From Eutreptiella sp. 'Long Island Sound 2002' (lineage: Eukaryota > Euglenozoa > Euglenophyceae > Eutreptiales > Eutreptiaceae), in assembly GCA_964036045.1 (NCBI GenBank), contig OZ038378.1:158604576-158668575 (forward strand): a stretch of DNA of 64,000 nt, read 5' to 3'. The position numbers were made by a program, and so were the translations under genes. Below the pieces are notes generated by a model. It was given only the letters and a program-made list of their open reading frames with translations, did not search any database and was not told where the DNA came from. Of this stretch, positions 1 to 10,005 are shown one piece after another (position 1 is the first letter of the stretch; every line of letters begins with the position of its first letter).

Positions 1-673
1 CTGTCCCTGTGTCACTCCAAAGAGGGGGGGGGGGGGGGGCTCCTCCTACGGTTGTCAGCCGTTCTAATACATCCCTGCCCCCCCACCCCCCGCGCCCATA
101 AGCAAGCTGGAGCCAAGATTTTCAGGCATTTGCATTGAGGAAATAAGCGAGTGGCCCTCGGAGCCCCTTTCCGCAACCCCCCCCCCCAAATTTGCCGGGG
201 CTCCAAGGGCCCCCCTCCCTCCCCCAAAAGTAAAATTGTCACCAGCCCTGAAAGGAGCCCCCGGCACATTGGGCCCCCTTGTCTTGTGGACCCAAATGGG
301 ACCGGTCAGATTTTCGGCGGCTTCATCATCGCCCACCCCCCCACAACCCCAACGCCCACGTCCACAGACCCCAGGAGGCAGTCCTGCAGGGGGGCCTCCC
401 CAAAGGGAAACACGCACGACGGACCACTGACCATTCCCCAAAAGGCGCGTTGGCCCCAGGCCTTTGCTCAGTGGGGGGGGGAGGGTCAGGGCGGGTTCCG
501 AGTGAGGAGCCTGGTGGATGGCGCTGGGTCCTACTCAGTTGCCCATAGGGCGGGGCTCCTTCCTACTGAGCTGACCGGCATGCGGGGCTGGATCCTACTG
601 AGATCCTCTCACCGGAGCAGGGGGTCACCCCCAGCCCCCGCCCCCACTAAGCAAAGGCCTGGTTGGCCCTCAG
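1..673. other. Non-coding stretch downstream of methyltransferase gene B
   Basis: No gene could be supported here. The stretch is rich in C and G homopolymers, for example a G16 run at 24-39 and a C run near 178-188. Several open frames exist only because such runs lack stop codons. It lies 3' of the methyltransferase gene that ends at 674. Confidence 0.5.
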
Positions 674-1069
674 TCACTGGCGTGCCTTGGCCTTCCCGCC
701 CTTGTACCCCCGCCGCACCAGGACCACTTGGTAGGCGCTCCTCAGCACCCGCCAGCCCCGGCCCCGCAGCAGGTCCACCACCAACTTGCACTTGCCCCCG
801 AACGGCAGGTCGCAGTCGTCCAGCACAATCATGGACTGCGAGTGCAGCAGCGGCAACGCGGCCTTGACCTCCCTCAGCGCATGCTCCTGCGTCGGACGGG
901 GGTTGAACTCCGTTGCGGGGACGTCCATCCACTTGAACTCTTCGCTGTCCAGGTACAACAGGTCAATGCTTTCCCCGTAGTACGCCTGGAGCGCGGTCAC
1001 GCTGTCGTCTGCCAGCAGCGTCACGGCGCCCCCATATGCCTGGAGCGTCGCGCGCGCGGCTGCCTGCAC
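674..1069 (-). CDS. Class I SAM methyltransferase-like protein, gene B, C-terminal exon
   Basis: This is the last coding exon of a minus-strand gene and encodes the C-terminal half of a Rossmann-type methyltransferase. It contains an acidic loop read as IDLLYLDSEEF, then a helix with TQEHALREVKAALPLL, then a beta strand with MIVLDDCDLPFGG and a final strand YQVVLVRRG, before a TGA at 674-676. An AG acceptor ends at 1070, giving a phase-0 join GAG|GTG with the exon at 3283-3718. The same block, with IDLLY and ALPLL...VVLLDDC, recurs in the paralogous exon at 6247-6798. The fold resembles Methyltransf_24 and macrocin-type O-methyltransferases. The substrate is unknown. Confidence 0.7.
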   Translation of the reverse strand: MQAAARATLQAYGGAVTLLADDSVTALQAYYGESIDLLYLDSEEFKWMDVPATEFNPRPTQEHALREVKAALPLLHSQSMIVLDDCDLPFGGKCKLVVDLLRGRGWRVLRSAYQVVLVRRGYKGGKAKARQ

Positions 1070-3282
1070 CTGTTGATGGTATGGGGCACTGGAAGGCAGA
1101 GAGGGAGGTTTCTAAGAGGCTACACAGAACGACAAAACCGTGCAAATAGGGGGGGTGATGTGGACGAGGCGGGTCTTGAAGGGGAACGGGGGAAAGCAGC
1201 TGTGCTCCCGAGCGTATTCCTTGGCAACGCACGTCTCTCTTGGGACAGCAGCGCCACGGCGAAAGCTCGTTTGATTGAGGCAAACAGGGCCCATGACGTG
1301 GGTCGAATCCCGTGGGCAACAGGAACAGGTCCACACAGTGCGCACACACGGGCTGTACCGGACACAACCCCAAGCCCAGCAGCCGCTCAAAACGTCATGC
1401 GGGGCCCAAAGGCTGAACCAAACCATCTCGGAGCAGTGCAACGCTGATGTCCACAATGCCTTTGAACATAGCGGGCTCCTCGCTTCGGAGAGCTGGGCTG
1501 AGGGTTGGCAATCTTGGGTCTTTCTGACCCACAAGCCTTCGGCTGAAGCATGTTTCTCCTCATTTTGGACAGCTCGGTCTTGAAACATGTTGCAGTGCCA
1601 TCAAAATACCGAACATTACCTCAAAACCCTGAAGTGCCTTTTGATTGTCACTTCTCTCACTGCGCTGACTGCAATCTCGGGGACCACTGAGCTGAGCGCA
1701 CATGGCGCTTCTTGTTCCTTGAACTTGCAGGGAAGGGCAGCAGACTTGGAGTAGGGATCAGTGGAAATGGAGAATATGAAGCAACATGCCCTGAAAACAG
1801 CCCAAATATCATACATACACCCATGATACCCACACATCCCCATTGAAAAAAAAGAGGGGGATGAATGCACGGAAATGCACTCACGGTGGCCTACGCTGGC
1901 ATCGGTCGGCGTCTACTTGTGGTTGCCCAACCCCAAAAAAAACAACAAAAACAAAAAAAACCCCTCCCCCCGAGTAAGAATAAGTAGCTGTTATCATCGG
2001 TTGTTGTCATTGATTCACTTGTTACTGTGCATTTTGAGATAGCATTGGATGGGTAGAGTCACAGAAACATCAGCAAATATCTGCTGCTGAGACTTGTAGG
2101 GGTTGTGTCTTTTGGTGGCCACGTCAGAATCCGATGACCACTCAATCGTAGCAAGCCCCCCCCCCCCATGTGACATTCCGTCTGGTTGTTGTTCCTTTAC
2201 GGGGCCCTGGACAGTCACCCATTCTTCCCTCCGCATGTTGCGTCAGGTCGTTGCGTTCTGTCGGCCGCTGTGGCCGGTGCTCCTGCCGGTGTCGTTTCCG
2301 CGTTCGCGGAGCCCAGTAGTTGGTGTGTTGGGGCTGTGCTGGATGTGGCGGGATGTGCCGTTTGCGCGTCAGCGGCGCCCAGTAGTTGGCGTATTGGGGT
2401 TGTGCTGGTTGTTGCGGGGGTCGTTTGACTGTTTTTGCTGTCCACTCAATGATAGCAATGCTGACCACTCAATGGTAGCAACCCCCCCCCCCGCTCCATT
2501 CACAGAAAAAAATTCCAACCAATGGACCACAAATCAGGGACTTGTGGGGCGTTTTTTAGGAAGCTCTGCAGGGGAGGGGGGCACCCATCCTTAACCCTGT
2601 GCACTATGCGCCACTTCAGGACCGACCGTCAACCGCCAGCAACCGCCAGCGACCGTCACTAAACGCTGACGACCCAACTGCAACCCCCGATGCAAGTCAT
2701 CACCCACTACCGAGTCATGTCGGTTGTTTTATTTGCCACATACATGAGCAACTGGAGTGGCAATGTTTAAGTCACAGATCCATTGCCCATGGCTTTTCGT
2801 CACTGCGGCTCATCAAGCCCACATTGGCTCCAGGTGTAAGTGGGCTTCATGACTGAGCTTCCTCTCTTTTTTTTACAGGGCTAAGAACGGCCCCAAGCCT
2901 GCCACTGCTCACTGTCATGCACCCGGCCCCAGCCACTGAGAATCCGAATTGGGCCATTCACTGGGGCCGGCGCAGGTGATGAACGGGCCGCAATTGGTCA
3001 GGTGTGGAACCGCCACTTTCGCTCCAGCAGCGCCTGCCGCACGGCCTTCCTTGCGTAATCAGTTCTCAAGTTCGGGCTTGTGGCCAGTGGCCTGCTGCAT
3101 TGTCCCAGTGTTCCAGTCCCTGCCTCCCTGGCTGGGGTCAGGGCTGTAGGATTAGGGCTTTGGGTTCTGGGCTTTATCGCCTGGGGTCACTTCGCCGCTT
3201 TAGTCCGGGGTTCGGGTCGTGGCGTGCATTCGGTGTTCCATGTTTGGGTTGACTGCGCGGTGATGAACGGGGGAGGGTCCAC
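1070..3282 (-). other. Large intron of methyltransferase gene B (about 2.2 kb)
   Basis: This is inferred as an intron because the flanking exons join in frame with a GT donor (3282-3281) and an AG acceptor (1071-1070). It holds no convincing gene. It contains a two-copy tandem repeat of about 68 bp at roughly 2290-2425, sharing the core cccagtagttgg. It also contains a short direct repeat ending in a C run, at 2133-2168 and 2461-2495, with the shared core gaccactcaat. Confidence 0.5.
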
Positions 3283-3718
3283 CTCTGGGTCCTCGTCGAC
3301 GGACACGACTTGGCCGCCGTAGCGGGTGACGTACTTGGCCCAGAGCAGCGTGGATTGCCCAGCGCCCCAGCGCTCACGGTACGGACTGCCGCGCGACGGC
3401 TGGACCGTCCCCGTCTCGAAGATCACCGTGGCATTGCCTTTGCCCAGGCTCAGGAGGTGCGCCACCGCCATCTTCATTGTCGCCTCCCGGTCGTACCAAT
3501 GCGCGTAGAAGGGCCGCTCGCGGAGGGCGCGCGTACCAAAGTACACGTGCCACGGCAGCTGCAGACTATGCACCTCATCGACCCACGCCGGCACCAGTTC
3601 TCCCGCGATGGAAGGCTTGTCAAACTTTGTCTTGGCGTGTTCAGCGCGCATGAGCAGCTGCTGGTAGGCGTTGTGGGTGATGACCCAGCCATGCCGCATC
3701 AGGAACTCTGCCGCTTCC
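3283..3718 (-). CDS. Class I SAM methyltransferase-like protein, gene B, internal exon with SAM-binding motif
   Basis: The acceptor TCTCAG precedes 3718 and the donor GAG|GTGGAC follows 3283. The translation runs from EAAEFLMRHGWVI through VHSLQLPWHVYFG, HWYDREATM and VIFETGT to GQSTLLWAKY and GGQVVSVDEDPE. The last part is a typical methyltransferase motif I region: a beta strand ending FETG, a helix, then a strand ending in an acidic residue that would bind the SAM ribose. The exon at 8111-8322 carries the same LHSLQLPW and DATMK block and the exon at 6247-6798 the same YRERW..GQSTLLWAKY block, so this exon corresponds to two regions of gene A. Upstream exons encoding the true N-terminus were not identified. 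Confidence 0.7.
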
Positions 3719-6246
3719 CTGAGATTTGAGGGATGGGATGCCAAAGATGTAGGTACAACACCACCGGCCCCCCTCCCCGCCCGCATCCCCATCCCCATCC
3801 CCATCCCCATCGCCAATCCCAGCGCGGCCCTGGTATCCCAATCCACCTTCCCATGCCCATGCACATCCCTGCCCACAGGTGCCTCTGTATCCGCCACAAC
3901 ACTGTGCCTTGGTGCACTGCCGGGTGGTCCCGAGAAGAGAGAAACACAAACCGCTGGCATCCACCAACGCCGGCCCAGCAGTCGGAGGGCGGCCAACAGC
4001 GGTTGGAGGGTGACGAATGGCGGTCCAGAGGGAAATTCTGGCGGTCCCTGAGGGTGATCCTCAATGCCAAACAAAAAACCCGCAGACGAGTGTCCTCATT
4101 GACCACCCTGGCTGACAAATACACCTTCCCTAACCACATCCGGGGCCTAATCAGTGTTGTACCTCAGTCTCTCACACCCCTCATTTCGCACCCCTGCCGA
4201 GGAGCTGTACTCCTCCCGCCCTCTGCCATGCACATGGGGCAGCATCTGCACGACCGGACCTGAGATGGTCCGTTTGGATGCTTCCAGAGATACACAGACT
4301 TACACACATGACGACAAGGTCCATAGGGCCGTGACCACATTTTCCTCGAGATACAGCACCAGTAAAACGCACACGTGGGCGTGCCAGTCCTTGGCTGACG
4401 ATCTTCCAATGCCAAAGGCGTGCACACATTGCATGAAATGCCCACAGGCGAACACCACGAGCTGCTACGCCACAGCCGAGCTCATCCCTCCAGGAAATGC
4501 TCCTTTTGGCTGTTTACAAAGGACATCATTTGGTATATGGGGGTCGCTTTGTCGTGCCGAGGGGGCTTGCAGCTCCTTCTACCCCTCAACAGCTCAGACA
4601 CCACAGGGGCTGGAGGTAGCAACACCCCATGGCTTATCACGGAAAAGGGGTTGTTTGTATAATACCTTATTCGATGCCTCCGTGCGGGAAGGAAAAACAT
4701 AAACCACAGTGCAAAACGAGAGCTGGGGATCCCGTTCATGAAGCCGGGGTGAAAGCCCCAACCACTAACTTCATGACTTTGGAGGTGGCATGCCGGGCTA
4801 TTTTGCCCCACCCCACGGACACATATCTTGACTTGCCCTCTGACTGGCCCTCCCATGGCCACCAGCGACCGAGAAAAGCCACAGTAACAGTAAAGAAGAG
4901 TGCATCATATCAATGCACTTTACATGACGAGCAACCATCAGGCCACGGAGCAATGGTTTGCCAAATAGTGAAGGCAAAGCAAAACTTGGCTGGGGAAGGG
5001 ACGAGATGAGAGGGACTAGGGAGGTGACAACATGCCGTCAACAATATTCAATCCTTTTAGATGAATCTACTTATCTGCGCTTTGCTTCCCATCCCATGAG
5101 AGCCAAACAGATACATCTTACATCTGTGGTTGCCTTTCGCATGCACGTTTGGACTGAATTTGTGGTTCCTTTACTGTGTTTGCCCTGTTGTTCTTGGTCA
5201 TCCTGCTGTGACCCACCACAGCTGATGGAAACAACGCTATCCTATCCAAAAGCAGCATAAAACACAAACACTCAAAAAATACAGTAGAAGCACAAATCAC
5301 CCAAATCCATACATAAGTCGCAAGCCCGTCAAAATAATTATTTGCTTTGGTTTGTTGGTGAGGGCACCCCACTTGTTTTGGGGGACGATGCCCCCCACCC
5401 CTTATGCAGGGCGATCCAGTCTGCTCATCGCTTCTTGGCCACGGTTTTTGAGGTTGAGAATGCAAGAAGAGGTAATGGGGGGGGGGCTGCTGAATGGGAC
5501 TTATCTTCCAGGGGTTTGCCAGATGGTTCCTGAGATGTCTCCCACCACGGCGCTGCCCATAATGTACCTGCAACATGCACATTCATGGGCCGGACCCCGT
5601 TGGCAAATGTGACGTTCACACATTGTTCTTCGTCTTAGAACTTCCACTCACACCACCAAAGGGCTGCGGCACTCACGTGGATAGGCAGAGTCCTGGACTA
5701 AAACTCCTTCTACCAGCACACAACATGCGGGTTGCAGTCCAGAAAAATCTGTGGGACAAAAAACATCACACCTTCCTGCTTCACGACAAAGGGAGTGGCG
5801 CCATCAGGCCTCACGTGCCCAGTCGGGGTGCCAACCACCAAATGCACCCAAGAGAGCCGGCCGTGGGGTTGAGAGGGGGCTCGCCACCGATGATGTTGTG
5901 GGTTGCGCAACACAGGGCCGAGGGCTTCCACATCACCCGGGGGTTAGCCATCAAAGGTGCGCCCCCGTTATTTCGCAGTTTGCTATCTCATTGTATTCTC
6001 GCGTTCGGTCCGCATCAACCCTTTGCCCTTGGAGACAGAAAACAGGCGCCCGCAGAATAAACTGCAACGGACACATGGACTCCATGCGGGGCTTAGATCT
6101 AAGTCGGTGAGACTGCGACTGACTGCCAACGGCGCAACCGTCAGCCAACCATTCACCGCCATTCCTTCACCACCGGAGCGAGGGCAATCCCTGCGCAACA
6201 ATCTCAGACGGGGCTATCCTTGATGCCACAAAAAAAAAGAGTGCCA
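3719..6246. other. Intergenic or upstream intronic stretch between the two methyltransferase genes
   Basis: This may hold the N-terminal exon(s) of gene B, but I could not identify one. A (CCCCAT)n microsatellite lies at about 3784-3812. On the minus strand at 5710-5931 a short open stretch reads like a protein segment (TPFVVKQEGVMFFVPQIFL). I do not recognise it and list no gene. Confidence 0.4.
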
Positions 6247-6798
6247 TCAACTGCTGTCAGTCAAGCGGCAACCGCTCTCGTTCGACCGAATCCAAACATC
6301 AAGACCCTCAAGGCCGTCCCCAGTGAAAAAGAAAGAAACGTCCCGTTCCCAAAGGGCCGCCCTGATAACAAAACACGGCCCCCGCAGCAGAACGAACACA
6401 TACGCACAGGGCCCCCCATAAGCCACGCCGCAGTCGTCCAGCAGCACCACGGCCTTGGGGCCCAGCAGCGGCAGCGCGGCCTTGACCTCCGCCAGCACCT
6501 GCTGCTGCGACGGCACCGGATCGAACTCATTGGTATGGGTCATGAGCCACGGAAAATCCGTGCCGCCGACGTACAACAGGTCAATCGTCTCGTGCAGACT
6601 GGCCAGGACCCGTGCGGCCCCGCCAGCGTGAGCCACAAGGTCCAGAACATCCGCATATATCTTGAGCTCCGCCTTCAACGCGGCCAGTGCCGCAGGGTCA
6701 CGGCCGCACGAAATCACACTGCCCCCGAACGTCTGCGTGTACTTGGCCCAGAGGAGTGTGCTCTGTCCCGACTCCCAGCGCTCGCGGTACGCGCTCGC
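6247..6798 (-). CDS. Class I SAM methyltransferase-like protein, gene A, C-terminal exon
   Basis: A minus-strand exon with acceptor CTTGCAG ending at 6799 and a stop at 6247. It encodes YRERWESGQSTLLWAKY, GGSVISCGRDPA, IDLLYVGGTDF, EVKAALPLL and VVLLDDCGVAYGG. It is homologous to two separate exons of gene B. The intron that splits gene B after SVDEDPE is absent here, because the reading runs through ISCGRDPAALAALK without a break. The acidic residue after GGxVIS is replaced by C-G-R-D. That could weaken SAM binding or mark drift to another substrate. The C-terminal tail differs from gene B. The gene may be a diverged duplicate or an early pseudogene. Confidence 0.65.
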   Translation of the reverse strand, partial: ASAYRERWESGQSTLLWAKYTQTFGGSVISCGRDPAALAALKAELKIYADVLDLVAHAGGAARVLASLHETIDLLYVGGTDFPWLMTHTNEFDPVPSQQQVLAEVKAALPLLGPKAVVLLDDCGVAYGGPCAYVFVLLRGPCFVIRAALWERDVSFFFTGDGLEGLDVWIRSNESGCRLTDSS

Positions 6799-6960
6799 CT
6801 GCAAGACACAGAGACCGGGCAGGTTGAGGCAGAGGGGGCGCCTGTGCCGCGTCGCGTGCGCGGCGAACCTATTTGGACGTCTGGCGCACCCCGACCGCCG
6901 ACTGAAATTCTGCTGTGAAAAGTGAAAAACACAGTGTGCCATAGCCCCAATGCGAACATA

Positions 6961-7320
6961 CTTGACCCTAGTCTCTGGCGTGCCGATGGCCGCCGGATGT
7001 GAAGGCAACCTCTTGCCGGAGGTCGCCGGATGTGGCCTATTCCTGTGCCAGAGGCTGCCAGATGTGAGTGTTGTGCGGTTGGGTTTGAATCGATTGTGTG
7101 GCGCGCTCACAACTCCACACCAATCTTCGTCAGCGGCGACAGTCTCCAGGCAACCCCGCTGCCCTCCCAGAAACTTCTACTTACACTTCTGGGAGAGTGG
7201 TGTTTGCCCTGCCAGAGGGTGCCGGATGTGGACCAAACTTCTGGCTGGCCGATGTAACCTCATGTTTCTGCCGGAGGCTGCCGGAGGTGGCCAAAAATTT
7301 TGCCGGAGACTAGGGTCAAG
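6961..7320. mobile_element. MITE (360 bp) inside the intron of methyltransferase gene A
   Basis: The terminal inverted repeats read CTTGACCCTAGTCTCTGGC on the left and match, with one mismatch, the complement of the right end GCCGGAGACTAGGGTCAAG. A TA flanks each end (6959-6960 and 7321-7322), consistent with a Tc1/mariner-type target duplication. The interior holds several copies of a GCCGGATGTGG-like word. There is no coding capacity. Confidence 0.65.
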
Positions 7321-7597
7321 TATGAATGCGAAAGAAGCATCAAAATACCCGCCTTCAAACAACAAAGGGTCCCCAACACGGGGACGAAAAACGGGGGGAA
7401 TGGGGGGGAACTGGGGGATTGACAAAGGGGCACAGTCCCGTCGGAAGGGGTCCTATTGCTGCTCTAAGGGGGTGGGAAAGCATTGCGGGACAGTTGCCTG
7501 TTCTGGAAACGGCCGAGGTCATGGGGTGCAGCGTTTGCCCTCGATCTTCACGCCGGTGCACTTCTTTTTTTCGACACAGACCGAAGTTTGGGGGGGG

Positions 7598-7790
7598 GTG
7601 TTTTATTTTCGGCCGGTATGTTTCGGCCATTTTGGGCGGAAAAGTATCGGCTACGGGTTTTTTATTCTCTGCCAGTACATTGGAGGCATTTTGAGCACGG
7701 CTGGGGATTTCTTATTCTGAGTCGGTAGATTTTGGACATTTTAGGCGAAAATGTACCGGCTCCGGGTTTTTTATTCTCAGCCGGTGCATA
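7598..7790 (+). repeat. Degenerate tandem repeat, about 58-bp unit, over 3 copies
   Basis: Units share TTTTATTCTC, then GCCGGTA, CATTTTGGGCG and CGGCTACGGGTT. They start near 7598, 7659, 7710 and 7768. They lie in the presumed intron of methyltransferase gene A. Confidence 0.55.
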
Positions 7791-8110
7791 TTGGCTGTGC
7801 AGTTTTTGAACCGTTCCCTACATCCATTGAGTGCTGGCATTATCGCTGCCTTGTTGCAGGAAAGGGATGTGCACAGTACTTCCAGCGGCCGAAAGGAACT
7901 CCGGGGTCTTCCATTTTTTTTGTCCTGTATGGGGCACTGTTCGCACACCTCTCCGTGCCCGGTGCACATGGGGAGTACGTGAGCGCGCCGGGCGCTCCGG
8001 GAATTTGCCTCCTATCTTGTGGCCAGGCATTTCAGCGCCCCTTCGCATCGCCCCAAAAGCACTGGTTTCGTTCACTTCAAGCCCCACACACCGTCGGGCG
8101 CATCGCCTGC

Positions 8111-8322
8111 GTCTCGAAGATGACGGTGCGGTCGCCCTTCCGGAGGTGTGCCGTGTTGACCAGAGCAGCTTTCATCGTTGCGTCACGATTGTACCACTGG
8201 CGGTAGAATTGCTCATCCAGCAAGCCCTTTGCAATGTAGGTCTTCCACGGCAGCTGCAGCGAATGCAAAGAGATGACCTCTCGGATAGGAGCGGCAGACA
8301 TGCGGGAGGGGCGATGAAGCAA
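8111..8322 (-). CDS. Class I SAM methyltransferase-like protein, gene A, upstream exon
   Basis: Minus-strand coding stretch reading REVISLHSLQLPW, AKGLLDEQFYRQWYNRDATMK and KGDRTVIFETQ. It aligns block by block with the first half of the gene B exon at 3283-3718 (VHSLQLPW..HWYDREATMK..VIFETG). It is joined to 6247-6798 by an inferred intron of about 1.3 kb. The donor side is unclear. There is no GT at the expected place and the sequence after GAGACGCAG is GCGATG, so either a GC donor or a small missing exon must be assumed. The 5' boundary is also approximate. Confidence 0.55.
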
Positions 8323-8439
8323 TGCTGCTAATGCTTAAACTGCGCAGGCCCAACTGATCTGCAGCAAATCGTATTTTCGTGCCTGGGCCCGCGGGCCACT
8401 GCAACTCCGGGGGGAGCAATCAATTCACTATGCGCTGAG

Positions 8440-8588
8440 GTACCCGGGAACAACACTGCCCTTCGAGCATCAGGGGAGGAGGGGGTCTGGAAAACAGGCT
8501 CGAAGGGCCAGTCCTTACTTTGCCCCATTGACATTGGTCCAGAACAGATTTCTGGGGGAAAAAACGGGTGGTGAACCGGATTTCCCAA
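8440..8588 (-). repeat. Dispersed repeat D, inverted partner of 9838-10005
   Basis: The complement of this stretch matches 9838-10005. Both contain aaatccggttcaccaccc, a run of T then ccccagaaatctgttctgg, and gagcctgttttccag. It probably belongs to the SINE/foldback cluster around 8.4-10.0 kb. Confidence 0.6.
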
Positions 8589-9233
8589 ATTTATGTGTGA
8601 AAACACGTGTTTCAGCGATTTCAGACGTCCTGCGGTGCTTCTGGTGGGCCCGGCCCTTGGAGCCTAATTAGAGGGGGGGGGAGGGGTCCACACCGTTTCC
8701 TAGCGACCCATAGACTTGAATGACCGTATACACACTGCAGGCGTGTTATACGTGGGGCGCTCAGGGCTGGCACTCCTTCAGCCAAACCCCAACACCTTTT
8801 CCTGCAACTCCTGGGGAGGGGGGCTCTTTGAGCCTGCTTTCCAGAACCCCCCCCCCCCTTCTAACACACAAGTGGCCGATCAGTCAACCTCTAAGGCCGA
8901 AGGAGTGCCGAGGACGACACGCAAAGCCGCCTGTGTTTTCAGGTTCAGATGAAACTGTCCTATAATATGCATGTATGCCCTTGGTCTGTAGATATGCGTG
9001 ACTCTTCTAATTTTGGTGCGAGACACACTGTACATAGTGTTTTGCAGTTTTATTGTGAAGAACACACATTGGACTAAAGGCTGGAAGTGCCTATGGCGGG
9101 GGCATTCAGTCAATCAGAACCGACCATTGCTCTCTCTCTCTCTCTCCTTCTAATTAGGCTCCAAAGGCCGCCCCACCAGAAGAACCGCAGGAGGTCTGAA
9201 ATCGCTGAAACACGTGTTTTCACACATAAATTC
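8588..9233. mobile_element. Foldback element with about 85-bp terminal inverted repeats
   Basis: The left arm (8588-8674) contains tgtgaaaacacgtgtttcag, and the right arm (9149-9233) is its complement over nearly the whole length with a few mismatches. The interior of about 475 bp has no coding capacity and includes a (TC)n run at about 9129-9147. It sits between two parts of the SINE/repeat D cluster. Confidence 0.65.
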
Positions 9234-9842
9234 TATTGCCTTCGGCAGTGCACCTCAAAGAGAGGCTGACAGGCAGCCAATCAGTCAGTTAGCCAGGCCA
9301 GCAGTCAGTCAGACAGAAACACACAGGTTGGGTTTTTTGTCAGTGGCAGACTCGGCTCCAAGCAGTGGGGAGGAAACTTGTCCTCAGGGCAAGCAGTGGC
9401 CGAATGGTAATGCAGCAGACCGCAGACTTTTTGGTCGGCAGTTTGAACCCCGGTCGGGCGAACATGGCGGCGGCGCCGGCGATGACCGTCGACCGGCAAG
9501 GATTCGAACCGCCGACCCAAAAGTCTGCAGCCAGCCGCGTTACCATTCGACCGGGGTTTGCTGTGGCACAACATGCCTCCCCACTGCTTGGAGCCTTCTG
9601 AGCACAAACTTTTGACCCCCCCCCCACCCCCCCCCCTCAAAAGTGATATCCAGTTTTAGGGGATAGAGGCCTCAGAATCCAAAAATCCATTGGGGGATTG
9701 TCTTATTGGGCAAAATAATAATTTCACAAGGGGTTGGACATCAAATATCACGCCTTGGAGTATGCTACGCGAATGACCCCCCAAAAGGGGGGTATACGAT
9801 GCCCGCGCCTGCGTTTGATCTAACAACCTCTCTCCGAGGTGA
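9233..9842 (+). mobile_element. tRNA-derived SINE copy 1, with a head-to-head palindromic tRNA-like unit
   Basis: The flanking body matches 35115-35550. Both begin tctattgccttcgg and end with a block containing atccaaaaatccattggggg and caaggggttggacatc. Within it, 9400-9465 on the plus strand resembles a tRNA: an A-box-like TGGCCGAATGG and a weak B box near GTTTGAACCCC. The minus strand at about 9495-9560 carries a second tRNA-like unit with a perfect B box, GGTTCGAATCC, and a GTCGAATGG A-box-like word. The two units face each other across a GC-rich centre, so the element could fold into a long hairpin. Confidence 0.65.
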
Positions 9843-10005
9843 TTTGGGAAATCCGGTTCACCACCCGTTTTTTCCCCCAGAAATCTGTTCTGGACCAATG
9901 TCAATGGGGAAAAGTAAGGACCTCCCCTTCGAGCCTGTTTTCCAGACCCTCCCCCCCGCCCCTGATGCTCGAAGGGCACCCCTCCCCCGGAGTTGCAATG
10001 GACCG
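9838..10005 (+). repeat. Dispersed repeat D, plus-strand copy
   Basis: This is the inverted counterpart of 8440-8588, directly following the SINE tail. It contains gatttgggaaatccgg, a long T run and cttcgagcctgttttccaga. Confidence 0.6.

Noticed and set aside
151-867. 238-codon plus-strand frame at the window start
   Set aside because: Antisense to the methyltransferase exon and rich in Pro from C runs; no motif.
5710-5931. Possible capsid- or polymerase-like segment TPFVVKQEGVMFFVPQIFL
   Set aside because: Too short, interrupted by stops on both sides, and no second motif to support a family.
9400-9560. Functional tRNA genes
   Set aside because: A and B boxes are present but acceptor and anticodon arms do not pair well, and the same block is dispersed with a non-tRNA body, so these are SINE heads.
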